55,803 bases of DNA from Nemertoderma westbladi (GCA_032718475.1 JAUCBJ010008741.1:1-55803), one strand, 5' to 3'; shown: positions 20,203 through 31,939, numbered from the stretch's first letter. A program made the numbers and translations. Notes: a model not told the origin generated them from the letters alone.

Positions 20203-20655
20203 GACTGTGGGGAGGATATGTGGCTGTGTGGAGGATATGTGGCTGTGTGGGGAGGATATGTGGCTGTGGGGAAGAAATGTGGCTGTGTGTGGAGGATATG
20301 TGGCTGTGTGGGGAGGATTTGTGGCTGTGTGGGGGGGATATGTGGCTGTGTCGAAGATATGTGGCTGTGGGGAGGACATGTGACTGTGGTGAAGATATGT
20401 GGCTGTGTGGGGAGGATATGTGGCTGTGTGTGGAGGATATGTGGCTGTGTGGGGAGGATATGTGGCTGTGTGGGGAAGATATGTGGCTGTGTGGGGAGGA
20501 TATGTAACTGTGGGGAAGATATGTGGCTGTGTGGGGAGGATATGTGGCTGTGGGAAAGATATGTGGCTGTGTGGGGAGGATATGTGGCTGTGTGGGGAGG
20601 ATATGTGGCTGTGGGAAGGATATGTGGCTGTGGGAAGGTTATGTGGCTGTGTGGA
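20203..20655. repeat. Minisatellite, unit about 21 bp (gaggatatgtggctgtgtgg)
   Basis: Tandem, imperfect array of ggaggatatgtggctgtgtgg units with lengths of 18-22 bp, about 21-22 copies. It is open in several frames on both strands (Cys-rich GRICGCV on plus, HTATYPP on minus) only because the repeat lacks stop codons. The longest frame, 20125-20802, is not a credible gene. Confidence 0.9.
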
Positions 20656-21223
20656 GTCAACTTGTTGAAGCGCAATGCCACTATGGGCATCCCACGTCCA
20701 CTGGCACAACCCATAGACAGAGTCAATGAATTGATTCAACGACTTTGGCAAATAATTCCAAGAAATATAATTGGTTTTTGGATTTCGTTAGTTAAAGTGT
20801 GATGGTGAACTGAACATGTAAATAATGAAGCACTGCGAAGGCAAAGTAGACTGAGTTTGATTTTGGCGTTTTGATTTTGGCGATTGAGGTTTTGGAAAAC
20901 TGGTCACATGGTTATACAGTATCTAGCTAGAATATTTCTAAAAATTGTACGGGCAAATATGTAACTATAATCGATTGCCAAGAGTTTAGTTTGAGTACTT
21001 TGTATTCATGGAATGGTAACCATAATGACGTACCAGGCAACCAATTATACAGAAATTATCAGCTGTTTATCTCAAGTTTTTGAATTATAATTTGCATTAT
21101 TTACCAAAACCCAACCCTTAACTACAAAATTCCAAATTCAAAAGTATATTTTCCACCCTGCATTATTATTATTTGAAGATATTAAACTATTTGAGTCGAA
21201 CTCTTGATACAAAACACCCCATA

Positions 21224-21598
21224 GGGGCCGTCCAAGTATGACGTCAGCACTTTAGGGGGTTGGGCAAATCTGATGACGTGCTGATGAGGGGAGGGGAGGG
21301 GGTCAGCCAAAATCTGACGTCAGCATGTTCATTTATAGGTGCTAGAAGAGATTTAGCAGAAGAGTAAATAGCTTGCTTATTTTAATTGTTCGAAGCCCCA
21401 GAAGGCCCGTGTAGTACGACCTTCTGTTGCAATTACCAGTCACCATGTTTCAGTGATTAGGACGCGAAATTTTTTTTAATCTGATTTAGGGGAGGGGGGG
21501 GGGTGGGGGGTCAACGCCTATCTGATGACATCTGATTTAGGGGAGGGAGGGGGTCAACATTTTGGGGAAAACTGCAGACGTCATACTTGGACGGCCCC
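21224..21598. mobile_element. 375-bp MITE with GGGGCCGTCCAAGTATGACG ends
   Basis: Left end GGGGCCGTCCAAGTATGACG at 21224 and right end cgtcatacttggacggcccc ending 21598, an inverted repeat of at least 20 bp. Flanked by ATA on each side (21221-21223, 21599-21601), a possible 3-bp target duplication. Interior is G-rich with repeats of ctgatgac and ggggagggg and has no ORF. Nested inside the 2.3-kb element. Confidence 0.8.
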
Positions 21599-21865
21599 AT
21601 ATCAGCTTTCAGTTTCATTTGTCGCCAACATTTTCGAGGCAAAACACCCTATAAAATCTTTTCAGCATTTTTTAAGCTCCCAAATTACAAAAGTTGTGTA
21701 TCTCCATCTCGCATTTGAAATTCTAAGTTAGTATATTTGGGTGACTTGCAGTTCAAATTCTGGTATCTAGGCAGCTGTATAACATACTTGTAGAAGAAAA
21801 CGCGTTTCGTTAAATTAATCAAAACACGATTTTTGGAGATAGGGTATTTTGCCTTAAGACGGCAG

Positions 21866-22373
21866 CCCCTGGTATCGACAATCTGACTCAAGAATTTTTA
21901 TTGTCATTTATGATTCGCCGACAATGATTCCACATGGCCAAGTTTAATTTAATGGGAACGATGCAATGAGAGTTGCGATTAAACTTCTGTTGTTTGGGTT
22001 AAAAGTTGAGATATATAATGCGGGGCGAGTCAAATTGTGTGCTTTTAGCGAATAGTAGGGCGAATGGGCGAGCTACGAATCGAACTAAGTTTGGTAAAAT
22101 CGAACGAACGATGGGGTCAATGCCCGGGCAGCCCGATGCTATAGATATAAACTATTATATTTTAAATATATTTTATTGCCTTCAATATTTATTGTATTTA
22201 CAATTTAAAATAATATTGGAGCGAGTGAGTGAGTGAGGGTGAGTAAGTGAGTAAGGCAATCAATAAACGACAGCCCCAATAAGCCTTCGCCAGGAAGCCA
22301 CATTAGTCTTCACTCTGACAGTTGCAACCCTCAAGATAACTTGTTATCGACATATATATAATAAACTTTAATA
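21866..22373. other. Spacer upstream of zinc-finger gene remnant
   Basis: A/T-rich with gagtgagtgagtgag-type repeats (22220-22250). No recognised coding sequence. The region just before 22374 does not visibly share the CCAAT/TATA arrangement found upstream of the related gene at 39721. Confidence 0.45.
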
Positions 22374-22526
22374 ATGCCGCATATTAATGGAAGATGTATG
22401 ATTTGTTATAAAGAGATGAGGCAGGACAATATATTCCACCATATGAATATGCATACAGTAGAAGGGATGAAGTCAATGGACCTTCTACAAAGAAATATAT
22501 GTAAGGCCCTGACATATAGCACCTGA
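22374..22526 (+). pseudogene. C2H2 zinc-finger start of element-type gene (second copy)
   Basis: 50 codons from ATG 22374. CMICYKEMRQDN then HHMNMH has the spacing C-x2-C-x11-H-x3-H, identical to the finger at 39721 (CLVCNKEMRQDN, RHMETH). DNA similarity between the two loci is obvious (aaagaRatgagRcaRgacaat). The rest of the protein resumes only at about 23905 after a foreign gypsy fragment, so this locus is a broken copy of the gene in the 6.5-kb element. No terminal inverted repeats of that element were found around it. Confidence 0.7.
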
Positions 22527-22789
22527 CCATATGTATACATGGTGGTATGACAAGACATACAGTAGGACCTATACATACTATGATAGGCCTAGTTGGAGTA
22601 GAGACGTTTCGGCATTCGGATAGATTTATATACGGTTACGGTACCTACTGACTTACACGTGCTGAGGTAGTATTATTATATTATATATATTTTGTTATTG
22701 TTATGAAAGATAATATATTTGGTTTTTATTCATTCATTTATTCGTTTCACTTATTTGCACCGTCAATCTATTTGCAACCTACCGTTTTG

Positions 22790-23907
22790 GGCGAGGACGG
22801 ATTTTGTGGAATAAATACAAATGTAAAAGAAATATATAAATTTGAAAAACTAAGAGAAGAAACGGATTTATTGAAGGAATTACAAATGATGGATTCCGAA
22901 TTAGAAATTTTTATAGATTTTCATGTAAATAAAATCTTGCCTTCAGATGTAGAAGGAAAACGTTTTGTTGAGTCAACGACATTGATTAATTGATTGAATC
23001 ATTGACATGATTGTTGGAGCTCAACGACATTTATTGATGGTCTTTATAAATTGGACGACAGTGACGATTTTCGACAACCTCGGTTGGCAGTTCCTAAAAA
23101 CTGGCGTTTTAAATTATGGACAGAAATTCATGGCGGTAAATTTGCGGGCCATTTATCGGATAGAAAAAATTGGAGTGTATTGAGGTTACAGTATTGGTGG
23201 CCACGAATGCGCGTAGATATTTTCAAGTGGTGCCACAGCTGCTTGAAATGTGCATCACGTTACCCTGGGCGTGGTCAGTCTCCATTATTGAAACCCCTCC
23301 CTGTTGGTGGGCCTTTTGATCGCGTAGCCGTCGATGTGTTATCGTTGCCACTTACTCGTAGTGGAAATAAATATTGTGTAATATTCGGTGATTATCTTAC
23401 CAAGTGGATTGAAGCTTATCCAACCGGAGATGAAAAAGCAATAACAATTGCTAGTTGTTTCATTGACTTTATTGGGCGTCACGGTCTCCCTCGACAAATA
23501 CTATCGGATAGGGGGACAAATTTTCTCTCTGATCTATTTTTGGCAGTGTGTGACCTATATGTGGAATAAAAAGATAAATACGAGTGCATTTCACCCACAA
23601 ACAGATGGTATGGATGGTGGAACGGTTCAATCGGACGCTTCTAAATATGTTATCTAAAATGGCAGAGAGACATAGCGATGATTGGGATAAAGTATTACCA
23701 TGTGTTCTATTCGCATATAGAACAGCAGAACACTCATCCTCGCGCGAGTCCCCGTTCTTTCTTTTGTATGGACGACGTGACGCGCGTCTCCTCACGGAAA
23801 CAGCTATCAGTAGCCCCCGTACGGTCTATCAAGTTGACCTTGACGACTACAAAACCGAATTGACGGATTACCTTACAACTGCCTGGGACCGGCGCTTACA
23901 TATAAAA
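22790..23907 (+). pseudogene. Ty3/gypsy pol fragment: integrase, frameshifted
   Basis: Starts in the spacer before integrase (ELEIFIDFHVNKILPSDVEG) and continues through the zinc-binding region (EIHGGKFAGHLSDRKNW, then WCHSCLKC: HHCC). The catalytic core shows all three acidic residues: VAVDVLSLP, ILSDRGTNF and VERFNRT. Frames: 22703-22993, 23051-23569, then shifts near 23567 and 23607 into 23584-23940. One stop lies near 22993. It is a different gypsy family from the element at 28542. It interrupts the zinc-finger/coiled-coil gene remnant. No LTR was found at either edge. Confidence 0.85.
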
Positions 23908-24118
23908 GAAATGAAGATATTTTTAGTAAATACAGTATGAGAAGAATGAGAAAGTTGAGGAAGATATTCTCGAGTTGAGACAAATAATGGAAAATAAATT
24001 CCATAAAATTATGAATGCTTTGTATATAAAGGAACAGTTAACTATAAAAAATAAGATAATGTAAGTGAGGATGTTGAAAAGGAAAGTGAGGTGGATGGAG
24101 ATAATGTAAGTGAGGATA
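23905..24118 (+). pseudogene. Coiled-coil part of element-type gene (second copy), truncated
   Basis: DNA such as gaagatatttttagt, then acaRgYaatggaaaRtaaatt and ttatgaatg match 39847-39950 of the 6.5-kb element, and the following gtaagtgaggatgttgaaaaggaaagtgagg resembles its acidic repeat. Frames are broken. It is cut at 24118 by the (TAG)n end of a LINE-2. Confidence 0.65.
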
Positions 24119-25030
24119 TACTACTACTAGGATCGGCATGCTGCATTGCAGCTGCATTTTTAAGAATGCTGTGCCGGCTTATCGACAAAATTGCACCGCC
24201 ACAACTCCCTATCACCCATTACATTTGCTAGATTGTCCTTTAAGATGCATCTCAAGAAAGTCATGGACTGTCCACCATGCTTATTCACTCCATGAGGCTG
24301 CCAAACTACAAGATTATGCACTGGCTGGTCCTCACGGCGAAAGCAATGTCCTGCAAAGCGGAAGCGATTTTGTTCTAGTGTCAAGCTTGGGGGAACCAAT
24401 GAGACACCTCCAATGTTATATAGTGTCTGGTTGGAGATGTGTGCATTGTACTTGACATAATGAACCCGGCGTAGCATTCTTGTGAATGTGCCATCCATAG
24501 ATTTGGTGTCCTCAGCAGTTAGAGCCCAGCATGGACTCCCATAGAGGAGTACTGGAACTACTCCTGCTCTAAATAATGGGACCTTAAGTTTCCGATTAAT
24601 TCTCGTTGACTTCCAAATCCTGAAAAGCCTATTCAAGGCTGCCCATGCCTTTCCCTTACGTATTCGAAGGTCCTCACCTGACTTCCGGATCCATGATCCC
24701 AGGTAACAGAAGTCATCCACAGGCTCAAGCATACCATCTTTTGAGCTTATGCTCATCCGATCAGAGACTTGCCGAGGACTTTCAAAGTTAACTGTCAAAA
24801 TTTTGGTCTTTCTGGAGTTAATAAAAAGACCAACACTAGAAGCAGCATGTTCTAATGAGCTGAGGAGCCGTTGGGCTCCCTCTAGTGATTCTGAGTGTAC
24901 TCCTAAGTCATCAGCAAAGTTTAGATCGGTTAGGTACTTGGCAGGATTTCCTCGACTTCTAGAGCCAGTAGGTGGAGATATCATCACCCCAGCATCATTA
25001 TGATGATCTAAGGACATGCGTAGGACATAT
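24119..25030 (-). pseudogene. LINE-2 copy, 3' half (RT palm to tail)
   Basis: Minus-strand copy ending in (TAG)3 at 24119-24129. The 304-codon frame 24160-25074 reads LTDLNFADDLGVHSES (motif C intact), the motif D strand VGLFINSRKTKILT, YLGSWI and the C-terminal HCFRREDQPV region. The frame is open from motif C to the C-terminus, better kept than other fragments. The 5' portion continues at 26163-26483 after about 1.1 kb of unrelated DNA. Confidence 0.88.
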
Positions 25031-26162
25031 AGTAGTAGTATGCTAAACACCTGGATTGAGACAGTGTCTGCCATAGTCTACCATGTTAAAGAATTTGCCG
25101 AACGGCTCTTGCCCCGCCTACTTACTATAATTACTATTGTTGCCCCACCCACTTACTATGGTTACTATGGTTACCATTGTGCATATGTAACATATGTCAC
25201 CACTGTGTATATGTGACATATGCGGTATAAGGCCAGTCCACAGACGGAAGTAATTTAATTAATTCGTGTCTACCGGTCGGCGTTTGACCTTGAACCGCAA
25301 TAGGTAAAACCCAATATAGTAAGTGGGTTGCAGACGTTTGTTATAAAGTGAACAAACCCATAATATTACACCTTTAATTACAGTTGCAACAGCTCATCTC
25401 CAATTTATTTAATAAAGTCTTTAACATGATAGACTATTACAGACGCAACAACTAAAAAAAGGTGAATAAACACAGACTAACGGTGGCTACCAATATTGTC
25501 AAGCAATAAGTTGTGGGGGCGAGCCGCGAAGTGAGAATAAGGTATTTATAATATTATTTTAATTTGATTATTCTACCTATGGGGCGAGCCATGAAGTGAG
25601 TGATAGCATCGAAGTAAGGTTATTGTATTTATACTTATCACTACGCAACAAGTTGTGGGGTGAGCCACGAAGTGAGTATAAGGTTATAGTATTTATAATA
25701 TTATTTTAATTTGATTATTCTACCTATGGGGCGAGCCATGAAGTGAGTGATAGCATCGAAGTAAGGTTATTGTATTCAACTAACGACAGCCACCAATATT
25801 ACAATTCTATAGTTATTGCTAAGCAACTAGTTGTGGGGCGAGCCGTGAAGTGATTATTGTTATTATAATAATTTTCGAAATTATTACTTACATTAATTTT
25901 CGGTAGGTGGTGGTGGTATATAGGCGCTATCGGTGAGTTGTCTTATCGCCGTCCGATGCCAACATAAGTTTTAATTGCCAATAATTCTGTTATACAGTGA
26001 TTTGATGAAAAAATAGGTCGAGCCATGAATCGAACGAAGCCTTAGAATATGGGTACCCGCGCGGCGCGGAGTGAGCAAAGCCTTTAGCGTGTGGGTACTA
26101 TTGTTGAATTTTGGCAATTATTTATTGTTATTATATTAATTGTTGAAATTAAATTATTACTA
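25031..26162. other. 1.1-kb insertion within the LINE-2 copy, with ~142-bp direct repeats
   Basis: Sequence foreign to LINE-2 that splits this copy between catgcgtaggacata (25025) and acaattatgaac (26163). It begins with a plus-oriented (TAG)3 (25031-25039), possibly the tail of another LINE. A ~142-bp segment is repeated at 25510 and 25652, with a partial third copy at 25830. Each contains ttgtggggYgagccRcgaag and ggggcgagccatgaagtgag. The word ggggcgagccatgaag is also present in the 6.5-kb element (38220). No ORF and no clear terminal inverted repeats. Confidence 0.5.
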
Positions 26163-26483
26163 CAATTATGAACAAGAATGGTGCAAGTGTGTCTCCCTGG
26201 AGGACGCCCCATAACACTTCAAATGGTTCTGTGTCACCGTCAGCAGTAGACACAAATGTTGTCGAACCATCGTATACTGATCTGATTGCTGCAATAATTT
26301 CATCAGGAATCCCTTATAATGAAAGTATGCTGAACATACGTGAGCGAGAGACTGAATCAAAGGCCTTGAAGAAGTCAACAAAGATAACAGCCAGATGCCT
26401 GTCTTTCTTTTATAATAACTCTTCAATTATCCTTCTAAGTCCCAGAATGGGCTCCATGGTCCCACGACCTTTACCGAACCCAG
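26163..26483 (-). pseudogene. LINE-2 copy, RT motif A region
   Basis: Continuation of the copy at 24119-25030. DNA matches 16825-17125 closely, including the motif B region (ggtgcaagtgtgtctccctgg) and the motif A region in minus orientation. It ends at the point corresponding to accttta..cggaaccc, where four aggtc pentamers begin (26482-26500). The single-frame ORFs over it are shifted frames. Confidence 0.85.
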
Positions 26484-27884
26484 GTCAGGTCAGGTCAGGT
26501 ATTCTAGGTCATTGATTAAGAAAATTTGCCACCTCCATGCAGCATAAAGGGGGTGCCACCTGTAGCTGCATAGACCCTCTTACTAGGGCAAATCTGGTCC
26601 CGTAACCAGTGTAAAAGCTTTTGCGGGATATAACTGGCCCTTTCTCTCCGCAATGTGCTGTGTGGGGTGTTTTGGAGGACATAACTAGCGATTTTATCCG
26701 CTGTGTCTGCATGTGTGCTTTGGCGGACATAAAAAGCCAGTTTTTCCCACAATGCGCTCAAATACTCTAAACTACCTAACTCAAATGACGCAATCTACTG
26801 GCTGATTTGCTGTACGCGTATAGCCTCTTTGTTCTGTTCGATCAACCAATCAGAACAATGATCAACCAATCAGAGCGATTTCGCCTTGTGTTGAATAAGG
26901 GCTGCAAAAACTCGAATAGTTCGGCATTTAGACATTCGTGGAATCTGTGGAATATGGAGCTCCGCCAATGAGAGCTATTTCTCTTTGTGTTGAAAGATAC
27001 CTACAACAGCCCACAGGGATCAGTGTGTTGGTTTTCCAGATGCCAGAACATCGGCTGTGGAATTATTCTGTGTTTCAGACTTTAGCCAACATTAGAACGG
27101 CTTTGATTATATGAACACATAACTGTTATCATACGAGTCATACGAGTCAACAATCAGTGCCGTACCAGTACCAGTACACACCGCATTATTTTACTGCTAT
27201 TTACTGTCAGTGTTTATTAATTGTATCAGTTGATGAAACATTGTTATATTTGGAGAATATCGATAAATAATCACAAAACCCCAATCTTCTTGATACACTA
27301 AAGGTTAGAGAGACCGGTTACATATAGCAATTGCGACTTACATTATATTGGTTTTGTAGTGAATTGAATGCTATTTCATAGACCCTACAAATGTCGGTTG
27401 CTATTCTCTTTATATATGATTAAAATCAGTGAAGATCGGCAGATCAGTGTGCAGCAGTGTGCGGTAGTGGGCATGGGCTTGACTGATAACAAAGCATCTC
27501 CTAAAGAATGCGCCTTATGTGTAAATCATAAGCCATCCCGTTGTGTTTAGTGTAAGTCATAGCTCTGTTTATATATTTAGAGCGCCACGTCCTAAAGGAA
27601 CTGTTAATATTTCCCGAAAGTGAATAATATTTGTCAGAGATTACCGGTATATATTAATGATCAATCGAATAGTACAGTAGGCCTACACCGCAATAAGGTC
27701 AAAGCATCAGAATCCAGTCTCCCGGGTATATCCAGCGGGTGAATGGTCGCGCATAGGCTGGCTTCGGCTAATGTAGTGTTTATTTGTATGAAATACTTTT
27801 CATAGGCTAAAGTCGATTTACAAACTAAAAGACACCTAAAATTAGCGGGTTAAACTGCTAAAAGTCTAAAAGCGCAAACAACCA
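26484..27884. other. Unrecognised unique sequence
   Basis: Begins with a short aggtc pentamer run. Contains two near-identical words gatcaaccaatcagaRc (26850, 26861). Short ORFs on both strands (for example 26509-26730 and 27368-27550) show no domain. The 3' part grows richer in C/G toward the LINE-2 5' region. Nothing else supported. Confidence 0.4.
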
Positions 27885-28541
27885 GGACCTCCTTAGTTCT
27901 GGGATAAGGACGCCCTTGGTCCTGGATTAAGGACCCATATACTTGGCTGCAAGAGTATATGGCCTGGCCAGGCAGATGGTGATCTACCAATGGCTGGTCA
28001 GGATTAGAGTGTTCTCATGTCCACTCTGAGTGCACTTCACTGCGACCTGCACCTGGCAGCAGGGGTACAGGGCATGACCCAGCAGATGAGCTGCACAGCC
28101 AATGGTGGGTCATGTGCGCCAGAGTAGATATGGGTGATGGGCCTCATATCTGACTCCACTGCGACACCCACCCTGTGGAATGGCAAAGCAGGGTGTGGTA
28201 TTTGCCCCGAGAGCTGACTCGGCAAAAAAACACCCCACAACCCCCACTATGGATTACATTAGTAATGCGGAGGTCCAGCCACTAGAGGCCAGTGAAATGA
28301 CTGGACACAATCGGCCTCGCAGGCGTCAGTTATCTCCTGACCGGCTGCCTGTCTCACCCCCTACTGGAGAGAGAGCGGCAAACGATTCTTTGAGTCCCTT
28401 TCCTGATAACCTTTCTGGCCCAAACCCTGGGTCACCAGGGAGGCCAGATTGTGAGGGGGAGAGGGATTCTGGAGTTGGAGGCTACTCTCATGTTCCACCC
28501 CGACCAACAAAGCCATTGGTGAATCTGAGGCAAGTCACTAG
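27885..28541 (+). mobile_element. LINE-2 copy, 5' UTR and N-terminus (left of gypsy insertion)
   Basis: 5' end of the family with the longest upstream region in the window. The ATG at 28249 starts MDYISNAEVQPLEAS, matching the ORF at 18846, and is preceded by ccccgagagctgactcggc as in the other copy. The frame is open to LVNLRQVTS at 28540, where the gypsy LTR begins. The start at 27885 is an estimate, because no target duplication was found for this copy. A longer reading from ATG 28180 (136 codons) exists here only. Confidence 0.8.
28537..28541. repeat. Left target duplication ACTAG of gypsy element
   Basis: ACTAG immediately before the 5' LTR, repeated at 35716-35720 after the 3' LTR. Joining the flanks gives caagtcACTAGactagcc, which equals the uninterrupted LINE-2 sequence at 18540-18560 (minus strand caagtcacgagactagcc) with one substitution. 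Confidence 0.92.
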
Positions 28542-28687
28542 TGTTAGACTAATACAAATACTAATATCAACCGCAGGATGGCGCATGTAAATATATCTAC
28601 TAATCTCACTTACAGTTTCAGTTATATACCACTATAGAGAAGATAATAAAACAGTTTGTCAGAACCTTTACACCTTTCCATCCAACA
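28542..28687 (+). repeat. 5' LTR of gypsy element
   Basis: 146 bp, TGTTAGACTAATAC to TCCAACA. Differs from the 3' LTR by a few substitutions (for example ctatagag versus ctaaagag) and by an extra ~19 bp (gaacctttacacctttcca) that the 3' LTR lacks. Confidence 0.92.
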
Positions 28688-28844
28688 TTGGCGCTGCGAG
28701 TACAGATTCACATTCACATTTTACATATATTATTTACATAATTTAATTTCAAATTACAATTTGAAATCTTACAAATCAAATTAACTTTGATAATTAATTG
28801 TGATTGTGTAACTCAAACTCAAATTACGGTACAAACTTACGAGA

Positions 28845-30600
28845 ATGACAAACGCACCTGCAATGGGAACTAAATTTACAAACATTTGCAAGGCATTTAA
28901 TCCAGATTCAGATAGATGGGACACTTATCTATTAATGTTCAATACAATTCTACGTACAACTACATGGAGAAGAGCCGATGGAAATTTAATGGAACCGAAC
29001 GAAATATTACAGGCTGAAACAAACATGTTCATCGCTAATTGTGGTTTACAAACTTTAGATTTACTATCTGATTTGATGTTTCCAGCAGACATTTCTAAAG
29101 AACCATTCGAAAATTTAGAAAAATCACTTACAAAATATTTCAGAAAAGGTAAATCAAAAGAAGTCGAAAGAAAACTATTCATACAAGCGACTCAGACATC
29201 GGGAGAAAACATCACGGATTTCGCCAAACGTCTAAGAAATATTTCAAGAAATTGCGAATTTCCTGAAGCATTAGATGACCGTTTACGAGAACAACTAATT
29301 GCTGGGGTACGAGACGAACATGTTGCAGCAGAACTAATACACGCGAAAGACATTTCATTTTCAGAAGCTTTGGTTACAGCAAAAAATTATGAAGAGGCAT
29401 ATAAAGTGGCACAATCAGGTAGGAAACCAGAATTTGACACGTTTTGCGTCACTACACAAAGTTCAGGATTTCCGAAAGATAAATATCGCCATACAAAGGT
29501 AAGATCTCCTTCATATAAACCTTACAAATCTACAGAAAATTACAATCAATATTCTATAACATGTTATCGGTGTGGGAATCAAGGACACAAATCAAACCAT
29601 TGTCGACTAAATCCTAACATTGTTTGCTCATTTTGCAACATAAAAGGTCATGTAGAAAAAGCGTGCATTAAAAAACAAAAGACTAAAAGTGTTCGCTTTC
29701 AGGACAAAAAACCTACATCCCATGCTGTAGACATTGAGAATGTTATGGGAGATAACAATGAAGGAAACAACGATAACATATATTTGCAAAGTACGGAAAT
29801 AAGCTATCCACATACCATAGATAAAGTACAGCTTCCAAAAGTGGATTCGATCGTGTTACAAACACGAATTAATGAAATACCTCTTACAATTGAATTTGAT
29901 CCAGGGGCAAAACACAGTGTCATATCATACGAAATATACAAAAACAAATTCAGCAATGAACAATTACATGAATGTACATCAAAATTACGAGGATTTTGCA
30001 AAGGGATTGCATTCCCAAATGCTGAATTATCCCATCCATTGTATAAATTACTACAAGGCAATACATTTACATGGAATGAGAAAGCTACAGAAAGTTACAA
30101 CATACTTAAAACAGCTATTGCGCAAGCAACACTTTTACACCATTACAATCCAGATAGGATACCATTAATTATAACAGATGCTTCGGAATATACAGTATCA
30201 GCAATACTTGGACAAAAAGACGAGGAGGGTGAATTTAAACCGATTGCATTCGCATCTGAGAACTTAGATAAAAGACAACAAGCTTATTCTCAGTTAGATA
30301 GAGAAGGATTAGCAATAATATTTGGTGTACGAAAATTCAAACACTATCTGCTCGGAAGAAAATTCAAATTAATTACAGATAATGTTCCTTTGAAACGGAT
30401 ATTATCACCTTCGAAATCATTATCAGTTACAACGATATCACGATTACAACATTGGGCAGTTGAGTTAGCCGCTTACGATTACACAGTTGAGACAGTAAGA
30501 TCAAACGAGAACATCACAGATTCGTTATCACGTCTTACACCGCCATCAGTTTCAACATATTACGACGAGGATATTGATTTGCATAGTATAGATTTATAAC
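28845..30600 (+). CDS. Gypsy Gag-Pol ORF with RT deleted
   Basis: 584 codons. Residues 1-230 are Gag-like, followed by two CCHC zinc knuckles (CYRCGNQGHKSNHC 240-253, CSFCNIKGHVEKAC 261-274). The protease flap and active-site strand is at 348-360 (TIEFDPGAKHSVI), with DPGA where aspartic proteases of this family have DTGA or DSGA. After LRGF (384) the sequence passes directly to the connection/RNase H part (YKLLQGNTFTWNEKA, IITDASEYTVSAILGQ, LDREGLAIIFGVRKFKHYLL). The fingers and palm of RT (including YxDD) are missing, yet the frame is kept. The stop at 30598-30600 is premature: the same frame continues into the integrase spacer. Confidence 0.88.
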
Positions 30601-31807
30601 GTAAACAACTTATTGACGACTTTCCTATAAGTAAACAAAATATCAGAGAAGCTACACACACTGATAGTACTTTAGGACATCTAAAGAATGCTATTGAATG
30701 TGGAGAAAGTATTCATGGAATCAAAGGAACACCTTAATTACGATTTTACAAATCGATTGAAAATGAATTAGCAGTTAATGAAGGTATAATAACACATGGA
30801 ACGCGTATTATTATTCCGGAAATACTACGTACGAAGATTCCAAATGAACTTCATTCAGCTCATATTGGTGAAAAACGCATGATACATCAAGCATCAGAAG
30901 TTTGTTGGTGGCCAGGGATGGCAGAAGATATCAAACTTTACATACTGTACAGTCATGCATTGCTTGTCAGCAATTTGCCAATTCGCCATCATCGTACACG
31001 CCATTACAAAAGTCAACTGAACCTTTACAAAGAGTCCACATAGACTTAGCAGAATTGGAAGGATGTCAGCTATTAGGATTAGTTGATGTTTATTCAGGTT
31101 GGAAAGACATACGATTAATGAAAACTACAACATCCACTGCAGTAATTTCCCAATTGAAGAATATTCTATCTTTCATTGGAGTACCGGAAATTATATTTAC
31201 GGATAATGGACCTCAATTCGTTTCAAATGAGATTGAAACATTCTTTACCAACAATGGAATTACACATTGGACGTCAGCACCATATTCACCATCATCAAAT
31301 GGAGCAGCTGAACGAATGGTACAAACGATGAAACAATCGCTCAAGAAACAAGGAAATGATAAACCAATGTACGATTGCATAAGTGACTTTCTATTACAAG
31401 ATAGAAATTCCATTTACTCACCTACAGGTTTTACACCAAATGCGACAATATTAAAAGCGCAGATTAAAAACCGATTACAACGATTAATCAACTATCCAGT
31501 CAATCCTCACACAGAAACAAAAGGAAAATTCGACACGGGCGAAGCTGTGTGGGTAAAGAATTACGCAAAGCAAGGAAGAGGTCAGGTTGTAGAACATTGG
31601 TTACCGGGGAAAATTATAGCTCACCAAGGATCACGAGTGTACAAAGTTCGCATTGGAGATATCGAGTTGAAAAGGAACGTAAATCAGCTACGAAGAAGAA
31701 ACACCCCGTGGATACATCAAGAAGAAAGAAGAACACGTCTACAACTTCCTCCATCTACAAATAGACAACCAAGATTAAGTCGATTACAAGAAGGAATGAC
31801 ACATTAA
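30601..31807 (+). pseudogene. Gypsy integrase, two stops/frameshift
   Basis: Continuation of pol. The frame of the previous ORF continues through a second stop near 30736, then reads IPNELHSAHIGEKRMIHQAS and CWWPGMAEDIK (the His half of the HHCC finger). A frameshift near 30935 leads to SCIACQQF (the Cys half) and the core in ORF 30902-31807: VHIDLAEL, IIFTDNGPQF and GAAERMVQ (DDE catalytic triad). It ends with a C-terminal barrel-like part (WLPGKIIAHQGSRVYKVRIG). The catalytic residues survive, but the protein cannot be made intact. About 130 bp of gypsy non-coding DNA follow, up to the LINE-1 insertion at 31940. Confidence 0.85.
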
Positions 31808-31939
31808 CGTCGAGAAGGAGAAAGGGAAGAAATAATACAACCCGTATCGCAGAACACAGATCATCCACCACGAACTAATACGGTTAAAAAAACTTTAAGA
31901 AGCGGAAAACAATACACTATACATATTTAGATATATATT

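Larger units (their letters stand above)
19576..21865. mobile_element. 2.3-kb inverted-repeat element, ends CTGCCGTCTTAAGGCA
   Basis: Left end CTGCCGTCTTAAGGCA at 19576-19591 and its reverse complement at the right end (gccttaagacggcag, ending 21865). The similarity continues inward for about 35 bp (CCCTATCTC). The word aaaacaccct and its complement recur inside both flanks (19718, 19761, 19845, 21211, 21639). No clear target-site duplication and no transposase ORF. It carries a 96-bp LINE-2 tail (19901-19996), a minisatellite (20203-20655) and another inverted-repeat element (21224-21598), so it is an old non-autonomous element. Confidence 0.7.

Noticed and set aside
20125-20802. Cysteine-rich 225-codon ORF (and His/Pro/Thr-rich ORFs on the other strand)
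   Set aside because: All are translations of a ~21-bp minisatellite without stops; no start context, domain or flanking coding sequence.
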